Shown here: piece by piece, positions 57,331 through 64,000 of the stretch
Position numbering within the stretch: the stretch's first letter is position 1
Layout: the number at the start of each line of letters is the position of its first letter
Assembly (NCBI GenBank): GCA_019843655.1
Contig: JACDQD010000003.1
Span: 14,138,925-14,202,924 of the forward strand
Reading direction: 5' to 3'
Origin: Lethocerus indicus
Lineage: Eukaryota > Arthropoda > Insecta > Hemiptera > Belostomatidae
Length of the DNA: 64,000 nucleotides
Made by a program: the position numbers and the translations under genes
Notes under the pieces: model-generated
The model's database searches: none
Seen by the model: only the letters and a program-made list of their open reading frames with translations
What the model was told of the DNA's origin: nothing

Positions 57331-57554
57331 GGTAGGACCGCTCGACGGGTATTCGATTATCGGTACAGTCGATTGATCGATTAATATTTTCACGCGGTCG
57401 ATATTTAATTTCAATTTCGGACCCTGATGATGGTACCGGCAAGATTTCCGAAACGTCGGAAGCGGACGAATCGAACTTCCGGTCTTATCGTCGTCGGAAT
57501 TTTTGATAACAGTGCCAATGTCCCGCGGAAAATTGAGCATATAAATAAATATAC

Positions 57555-58140
57555 CTTATCGGTCTTTCACTAGACCGGTTTCGACCGCTCGCAACTGTGG
57601 ACTAACGCAGCGCTACTGAAGACGGGGCGAGCGGCCGAAACCGGTCTGGCGAAAGACCGAACCGGCGAGAGGAGATTAGTCAGGAGGCCGCCCTACAAAC
57701 GTCTACATTATTTATTTGATAATGCCGTAGGTTCGTGGTGTTTCTGTCTCCTCTCTCACCGGTCCGGTCTGTTGCTAGACAGGTTTCGGCCGCTCGCCCC
57801 GTCTTCAGTAGCGCTGTGTTAGTCAGTTTAGATGCTTTTTAGGCATCGGACAGTACAGGTGAAAGTGACAGTGCAGTGAGGATGCCCGAAAAACATCCAA
57901 AGTGCCGACAGTGACTAACGCAGCGCTACTGAAGACGGTGAGCAGCAGAAACCAGTCTAGCCTAAAGACCAAATTAGCGAGAGGAGACAGAAACACGACG
58001 AGAACCCACGGTATATAGATAAAACTTATAAAATCGAAGTTGTGTAACCCTGGATGATGGAACCCGGAAAGTTTTCCGAAACTTCGCGAGTTTCTGTGAG
58101 CGAAATTTGAAATTTATCGCTAACCAATTTCCGGTAATAT
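57555..58140. mobile_element. Two palindromic elements in tandem plus duplicated flank
   Basis: A right-arm-dominated copy (57555-57690, ending 'gattagtcaggaggc' as at 52.77 kb) is followed by a complete copy (57725-58010) with CGTCTTCAGTAGCGCTGTGT and its inverse. The flank 58010-58140 repeats 54545-54690. Confidence 0.8.
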
Positions 58141-58438
58141 TGCGTAATAATGCGGTCGGGAAGCAGGCCCAGAATTTTGTAAACCCAACGAAGGGTTCAG
58201 GGATGAAAAATCCGGGAAAAATACCGTTACAACGCAGTACGGACCCCTCTACCGGAGTGACATTGAACAAGGTTAAATGAAATATAATTTTTCCTATTCG
58301 GAATTTTCCGTTCGTCCTTCGAATAGGGAAAATTCCAAACCCCTCGCTTTCATCCTACAAATAAACCATAAATCTTGGGATATCTTCGCATTTCTTGCAC
58401 TTTATACTTACGATTTATTACTGTCACTCGGTTGTGTG

Positions 58439-58439
<1 letters not shown>

Positions 58440-58499
<60 letters not shown>
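58440..58499. repeat. (TA)n microsatellite
   Basis: About 28 TA units. Confidence 0.95.
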
Positions 58500-58500
<1 letters not shown>

Positions 58501-58617
58501 CTGTATTTCGCGAGTGGAGACAGCAGAAAGTTGTAGATTATTTGAGTTCACGTTGCGAACAGAATAGTCGAACTGAATTCTGCGGGTTATAGACAAAATC
58601 AAAGTCAATATACGCGG

Positions 58618-58800
58618 TTATTTTACACGGGGACACATACTTGCCGGCCGTATATCCTTCCCGGTGGACTGTTCCCAACGACTGTAATTGATCAGCTGTA
58701 ATGCGACCGGATCAGCTGATTCGAGTCGCACCACGGCAGCCACCCCACCCCAACACTGTGCCCATTCGGCGAAGCGCCGATCACGCGCGATTTTTGATTT
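58618..58800 (-). CDS. Possible exon of an unknown protein
   Basis: A minus-strand frame with FAEWAQCWGGVAAVVRLES and LQLINYSRWEQSTGKD has more protein-like composition than its surroundings. It contains a good donor (AAGTATGT) at about 58642. No start codon in frame or clear acceptor is visible, and no partner exon is recognised. Two nearby CAGCTGATC motifs could equally mark regulatory DNA. Confidence 0.25.
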   Translation of the reverse strand, partial: KSKIARDRRFAEWAQCWGGVAAVVRLESADPVALQLINYSRWEQSTGKDIRPASMCPRVK

Positions 58801-58969
58801 AAAAAAAATATATACGACGATTAACGGAGAGTTTTTCGTACACCTATCGAATTTCCCCTTGAGCAAACGCAAGGTTTACGCGTGGTACGAGTCGGTTATA
58901 CAATCGTCCGAACAATTGAATATAATTGCGAATTTTCCTCAGTCCGAAGGTTATACAAGGATATAATAT

Positions 58970-60510
58970 TATTTTTCAAATTATCAGATCATTGGTGGGG
59001 GGGCTAGTTCGCTGCTTAAAGTAATAAAATAATAACATTTAGAGTAATTAACATGAAATGACTCAGTTGCCAACCCAATTCGTTCACCTTTATAGTACTG
59101 AATCCATAATGATTTTATTAGCGGAGGCTAAAGGCCGTTATCTTTATTGGACTAAGCTAAGGCCAGATAAGACTGGATTTGATAGCGGTTGCATTTTCCT
59201 ATTGTATTCTGTCGGCTTCTGCATTATAAGATATTTAAATGGATATACGTAAATAATAAACATAATCATCTCGTCTATTTCAATTATTGTTATTAGAAAC
59301 AACTATTTAACATTAAAATTTTGCAAAACTTGATAAAAAATATAGAAACATTAATAGTATTCATTTCTTTATTTGTTTATATATTTTAGTAATTTATTTT
59401 TTTACTTAATGATTTATTATTAAAATACTTTAAAATCAACTATAATTAATTATGACAAAATTATAATTTATTATTATGGGCCATAACTATGATTGTTAAT
59501 AAATAGGAAACTTATTCAAGCGACTAAATTGAATTTAGACTCATAATTTTAAATTAATAGGCGAGTTAAATTCTAGGATAGGAAATCATTTCAGTGATCA
59601 TTCATTTGTGTGAATCATAAAATTATTTTACAGTTAAGTTGGCCTGCTCTGGAGTTCATTGTATTTTATATAAGTATAGGTTATTATTATATTTATAGCA
59701 TCCCTTCTGTAGTAATAATATATATTTATGAAAGGTAAGTGGAAATACTTTTGAAATAACCAGAGTCAGGAACAAGGGAAAATTTTCTTGAAGCATCCCT
59801 TGAAAATTTTTATGCATTCTTAGCAATTTATTTGAATAAAAAAATATTGTTGCTTTAAATTTAATCATCATCAGTATAGTTTTTATTTATTATTTCTATG
59901 TCATAATTATATTCAGTATCTTAAAATGTGTTCTTATAGTCAATATAACATTGTATTTTACTATTTCAAATAACTATAATAATTCAGCCATTATGCCTCA
60001 TGATATTATTTGTATTATTTATTGCAATACATTTTTTATTTACAATCTGTGTTATGTGCAACAGAGTTTTCGATTTCTTTTTTTATTACGCAGGCACAAG
60101 TAATTAATATTGAATTTTTCCTGTTAAATAACAGTTCGTATAAATGGAAAAAATGTATATAATCATTTACGGTTCATAAAAATGTATTGCGTTCTGTCAC
60201 TTACGATTGCCACAACATACAGGAGTAAGTTTTCGCTGGAGGAAAAAGTAAATTTAGAGAGAAAAACTGAAATAATCTTGTTGAAAAAACACGTTCGTTC
60301 GGTTGTAGTCAGTTTCAGAGAACTGTGTTGATAAGAATGATAACTAATATCTCGTGTGCATTCTTTAGACAGCCTGCGGTTCGTGGAAAATCGTTGGAAA
60401 ATGGAAAAACAATAATATGGGCAAATAGTAAACGTGCAATAGAAACAATTATTTCAGGGAAGCATTTTCTATATTGCCAGATTCTTTGAAATAACGTCCG
60501 AACTAATCTC
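58970..60510. other. AT-rich intergenic DNA
   Basis: No gene recognised; frames are short and Leu/Phe/Ile/Lys-biased as expected from base composition. Confidence 0.5.
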
Positions 60511-60514
60511 ATTT

Positions 60515-60820
60515 CACTGTTTTGTGGTCTGCGAGGGGTTGGAATACCGCCGTAGGTTCGTTGTGTTTCTGTCTCCTCTCGCTGGTTTGGTCTTTTGCTA
60601 GATCGGTTTTGGCCGCTCGCCATCTTCAGTAGCGGTGTTAGTCACTTCGGCACTTTGGAAGTCCCATAGTACAAGTGACAGTGCAGTGAGGATGCCCCCC
60701 TGGAAAACATCCAAAGTGCCGACAGTGACTAACACCGCTACTGAAGATGGCGAGCGGCCGAAACCGGTCTAGCAAAAGACCAAAGCAGCGAGAGAAACAC
60801 GGCGAACCTACGGTAATCTC
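60515..60820. mobile_element. Palindromic (foldback) element, last complete copy
   Basis: Left end 'ctgttttgtggtctgcgagg', arm GGCCGCTCGCCATCTTCAGT; right arm ACTGAAGATGGCGAGCGGCC to 'gcgagagaaacacggcgaac'. Loop about 100 bp. Confidence 0.85.
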
Positions 60821-60887
60821 ATTTCCTCTTCACCGTCGTTTAAGTCCACGAATTCGCAACCTTCCATTAGACGGCTGGACAATAGAA

Positions 60888-61262
60888 CTAATATAGTATT
60901 GGGACAATGGGCAAGAGGATTACATAACACGAAGTGGCCGAACGCTCGATTATTCTGTCTTTTCGTTTGATTCGTTGTTTCGTCCGCCGTATAATTTTCG
61001 AACGGAAGTCACGAACACCGCTAATATAGACCGAGAACGCGAATCTACAATGAAATATTCGATACGACCGAACAGTATCTTCCGGGTAGGCCGCCTGTTC
61101 TCCGATGGCGGACGGGACGGAAAACAGGTCTAGGATGGGGCTATTTTCGAGAACCACGTTCAAGTTCCCCTCCAATATTTTGTACTTTTTGTAAGCTTTT
61201 TTGTTGCGTCTATATTTACATTTAGGGGCGCAATCCATGACCATGATTCGAGACCGATGCAT
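60888..61262 (-). CDS. Hypothetical frame, 124 codons
   Basis: It begins MHRSRIMVMDCAPKCKYRR and includes ILEGNLNVVLENSPILDLFS. The first half looks protein-like, the second half less so. No family is recognised and no splice or paralogue support exists. It may be an exon (first ~55 codons) or chance. Confidence 0.25.
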   Translation of the reverse strand: MHRSRIMVMDCAPKCKYRRNKKAYKKYKILEGNLNVVLENSPILDLFSVPSAIGEQAAYPEDTVRSYRIFHCRFAFSVYISGVRDFRSKIIRRTKQRIKRKDRIIERSATSCYVILLPIVPILY

Positions 61263-61269
61263 TAGTTCC

Positions 61270-61765
61270 TAAATATAGTTTAGGCTGATTTTTCGTTCTG
61301 TAATGGAGGTCTTCGACGGTTACAATCACAGCTTTATCGCTGGTCTAGTAACAGCAAAAGTCGGTTTGAACCTCTTAATCCTAATTATTTTCTTATTTCT
61401 GTTCGGGGTTTATCACCCCTAAAACTTTACTTGAAAGCGACGGCCTTGTATTATGTTCGATGTAAATTTTCGATTCCCCTCTCTTGAAGAACTCCTCCTC
61501 AAGACCGAAATACACCTTATCAAATTGTCTATTACTTTTGGGCACACCTAATGTATTGCACTTTACAACTGATGTACAGTAATAAACGTCTCGTCGTAAT
61601 CAGTGTTTCAGTAAATCACTGGGCGGGCCCTAAACGTCAAAAAAAGGGAAACGATTTCACTTTATATTGGGGGCGTCGGGACCCAGTGACCATTTCTTAA
61701 GAGAAAAATGCAATAAAATTGAATAGAAGCTGAGGTCTTTATTGCTGGCAATGATGATGGTGGGA
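61270..61765. other. 3' flank of the Cys/Pro-rich gene, with a MITE end
   Basis: 61470-61555 carries GAAGAACTCCTCCTCAAGAC and CTATTACTTTTGGGCACACC, the right-hand part of the mariner-type MITE family. Nothing else recognised. Confidence 0.5.
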
Positions 61766-61769
61766 GTGT

Positions 61770-63257
61770 CTATCCCCTCTTGGGGTTGCAGGGCCCCGTC
61801 GGCTGTATGGGGTGGGAGGAGGGCCTTAGCTTCCTGCTCCAGGGCGGGCAAGGAGGACAGGGCGGGCAGGAGGGCGGCGGCCGCCTAGGACACCCTTCTT
61901 CGGGCGCCTCTCCTTCGGAGGACGCCTTCTTCTCCTGGGGCAGCGGGGCCGGCGGGCACGAGGGGGGCGGGGGCGGCACTGGGGGCGGCCTGCAGTACTC
62001 CGAGTAGTCCGGCTGTTCGGCCACGGGGGGCACCGCCTCCGGGCAACTCTTCCTCTCGCCACGGCACTTCTTCTCCGCCCCGCAGGACGAGAGGCCGCCG
62101 TCGTCCGGCTGGAGATCCTCGGGCCTCCGGGCTCCTCCGCACGGTTGGGGACACTTGGGGGGCTTCTTCCTGGGGCAGCCGGCTGGTCGGCGGCTCCCGC
62201 ACCGTCCTCCCTTCTTGGGACAGTCCGCGAAGAAGTCCACCCTCGACGGCCGTATCGAGCCCTGCACGTCCCATCCCACGTCTTCGTCCCTGACCTTCGA
62301 TGGGTAATAGTCATATTAAAAACGAGAAAACATATTCCCATTATACAACATTGTGAATCACGATGGAGTCTACCAGTATGTTATACATATATATCGGGTC
62401 GGCAACGAAGTAATTGCGGAATTCACCGACAACTGGCGTTGTACATATTTTTAAGTACGTCAACATCTTTGCACAGATAAGCCGTAGATGGTTTCGAATG
62501 CACGTAGAAGATACATTCGACTTCTCTGCAATGTCCCTTGTTCCGAATCAATAATGGCTTTTATTCGGTCATCATCGACCTCCACTGGACGTCCGGAGCG
62601 CTCTTCGTCTTTTAATGAAATATCCCCCGACCGGAATTTTGCGTTCTTTTACACGGCGTACAACTTTTTATGAGCCCGCGAGGCATTAACACCTTGGCGA
62701 AAATAAAAAAGCGAAATGTGACGGAAATGCTCACTTCGGTTTACCGTGTTTCAGCTTTTTATACACATACACAATTCAACTGGTCAATGTAATTTTGATA
62801 ATGAATGTTTCAGAAAGGAGCAAATAATAATAAGGGGAGTTTATATGGTTCAAATCTAGATGTAGACGCGGGTGCTTTGACTCTGATTTCACCAGAACAG
62901 TTTAAACTCACCTGATTTTGTATCCTGTTTTTGTAGTTTTTATTGTTTTTGTAGTAGGCGAATATCAGCGCATTCCATCCGTCTCCATCCTTCTCACGTC
63001 CTAGTAAATCACGATGAAGCCAACCCTATAGAAATTACAGACGTGTTGTTAGCCAATATAACGTCCGTTGAAGACGGAAATTTAAATACGAAAACGACAA
63101 TTTTATAATCCTCTAAAAACGGTATACCTCGCCGATTAATTTTTTGATGTTTTTTAACATTTTTTTTGTTGTGGATTTATAAAAATTATTTACAAATATC
63201 TGTTTTTGAGTTGCTATGGAATTGTCGCAAACCGTGCGCAGTCGGTAACCGATTTCC
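61770..63257 (-). CDS. Unknown protein with Cys/Pro-rich C-terminal tail (partial)
   Basis: Three minus-strand exons join in phase: 63128-63257 (EIGYRLRTVCDN...KKLIGE; needs two bases from an upstream exon), 62912-63025 (GWLHRDLLGREKDGDGWNAL) and 61770-62294 (VRDEDVGWDVQGSI, then FFADCPKKGGRCG and a tail with many Cys and PPP/PPCPP runs, stop at 61770). At least 255 residues. The exon borders (CTTTCAG/GTATAC, TATAG/GTGAGT, CGAAG) are acceptable. The Cys-rich stretch with CPKK, CPRK and CPQPCGG repeats suggests a structural or cross-linked protein, but no family is recognised. G+C content is much higher in the last exon than around it. The upstream exon may be the fragment at 63862-64000 or lie outside. 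Confidence 0.6.
62396..62690 (-). mobile_element. Mariner-type relic
   Basis: It shares GGCAACGAAGTAATTGCGGA and TGGACGTCCGGAGCGCTCTT with the copies at 21.5 and 36.6 kb. The far TIR is missing; instead it ends in ACGGCGTACAACTTTTTATG, which also occurs at about 41725 without the rest. It lies in the intron between the last two exons of the Cys/Pro-rich gene. Confidence 0.7.
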
Positions 63258-63299
63258 CTGAAAGAGAGGAGTTTCTGAAATGTTTTTAATCCTCCAGTT

Positions 63300-63860
63300 C
63301 CGGTTTTCCACCATCCTCAGTAGCATTACGTTAACAATATACGAGGTATAGTCATCCATGTCGCTACTTGTGTTACTTGGATTCCACGTAATTTTCTCCT
63401 CAATTCGAAAAACAACAAAATTTGTAATCGTAATTTGTAATCGACTTGAAATTTATCAGAATTCGAACCCAGATTCCACTGGTTAATTTACAAATTTCTT
63501 TTTTCTTTGAATATACATACACAGTATATAGTAGATTGTATAGAAATTTTGTTTGATACATGCATTACTACAGTTATATACATGGGTATTAAATACTTGT
63601 ATTGTTCACTATGTTGTTACGGTAATCGGCAAAGATACGTTATAAAAACCCAAAAACTGTCTAAGCTTAAGTATATTTATATATTTCGGATATGTTTACG
63701 ATGATTGTATAATAATCGGTCATTTTCAAAATATTAAACGTTTGAAATATTTTGTCTTAATTATGCTTAATTGTTTTTCACTGTTTTATTGTCACAACTG
63801 TAAGAAAACAATAAGGCGACATTTCTCACTTTTTCTATCATTTTTAAAAAAAATATATTT
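63300..63860. other. Intronic or intergenic AT-rich DNA
   Basis: A weak trace of the palindromic element ('ccaccatcctcagtagcatt') is at 63308. A B-box-like GGGTTCGAATTCT on the minus strand is at about 63455. No gene recognised. Confidence 0.45.
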
Positions 63861-63861
63861 A

Positions 63862-64000
63862 CTATTTCCTCGAATGTTTTCCCCACAACGTCCAGTCGCC
63901 GGTTACGCTGGACTTAGTCACGATTTCATATTTCTTCAGAAGGTAAAAACCTGGAGTCCTGGAGTCGATTTCGAAAGGATCTTCTTCTTCTTCTTCTTCT
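63862..64000 (-). CDS. C-terminal coding fragment running off the window
   Basis: Starting at the window edge with a (GAA)n-encoded Glu run, the minus strand reads DPFEIDSRTPGFYLLKKYE, then VTGDWTLWGKHSRK and stop TAG at 63862. The composition is clearly protein-like. It could be the end of a separate gene. Alternatively, a donor within the Trp-Thr codons (AC|GTTGTG) has the phase required by the exon at 63257, which would make it an upstream exon of the Cys/Pro-rich gene. The family is not recognised. Confidence 0.5.
   Translation of the reverse strand, partial: EEEEEEDPFEIDSRTPGFYLLKKYEIVTKSSVTGDWTLWGKHSRK

Noticed and set aside
61780..62007. Gly-rich plus-strand frame
   Set aside because: Antisense of the Cys/Pro-rich exon.

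Overview
The window is animal nuclear DNA, most likely arthropod and probably insect. The genes are split by short and long introns with GT/AG borders. The repeats include a gypsy-type integrase whose downstream DNA could be an errantivirus-like LTR, Jockey-type LINE 3' ends, mariner/Tc1 relics and many (TA)n tracts. The species is not recognised. No bacterial genes, operons or CRISPR are present. Most open frames longer than 60 codons are accidental reading of tandem repeats. Exon models below were built by hand from reading frame, splice borders and paralogue comparison, with no transcript support.

Layout. 1-3.5 kb is a 31-bp repeat array with a ~366-bp higher-order unit. 3.5-5.3 kb and 9.9-12.84 kb are a 117/169-bp satellite. 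5.3-6.47 kb is a GC-rich 239-bp tandem repeat. 8.05-9.9 kb is a TTCCGG-rich array. A 5'-truncated, frameshifted gypsy integrase (12.84-13.97 kb) abuts the satellite. 14.5-15.8 kb is a ~135-bp repeat interrupted by a module of the 31-bp family. From 17 to 61 kb the gene-bearing region is peppered with a palindromic (foldback) element, mostly in introns and gene flanks.

Genes. Three vanin-like/biotinidase-like genes (nitrilase superfamily, secreted amidohydrolases of the pantetheinase type) lie on the minus strand: C (20061-32631), A (41101-47333) and B (49680-56003). A and B keep the Glu-Lys-Cys catalytic triad. C keeps the fold signature and splice phases but has Asp for the catalytic Lys and Gln for the catalytic Cys, so it looks like a pseudoenzyme with an intact frame. 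A and B share a block (exon 5, intron 5, exon 6) that is almost identical although their other exons and introns are diverged, which suggests gene conversion or a recent exchange. B ends in a hydrophobic anchor; A stops before it. Between C and A lies the 3' part of a plus-strand gene for a small four-pass membrane protein. At the right edge is a minus-strand gene with a Cys/Pro-rich tail, and a further minus-strand coding fragment runs off the window.

The best candidates for something undescribed are the inactivated-looking paralogue C, the A/B exchange tract, and the high-copy palindromic element with its duplicated flanks. No new defence or biosynthetic system was found.
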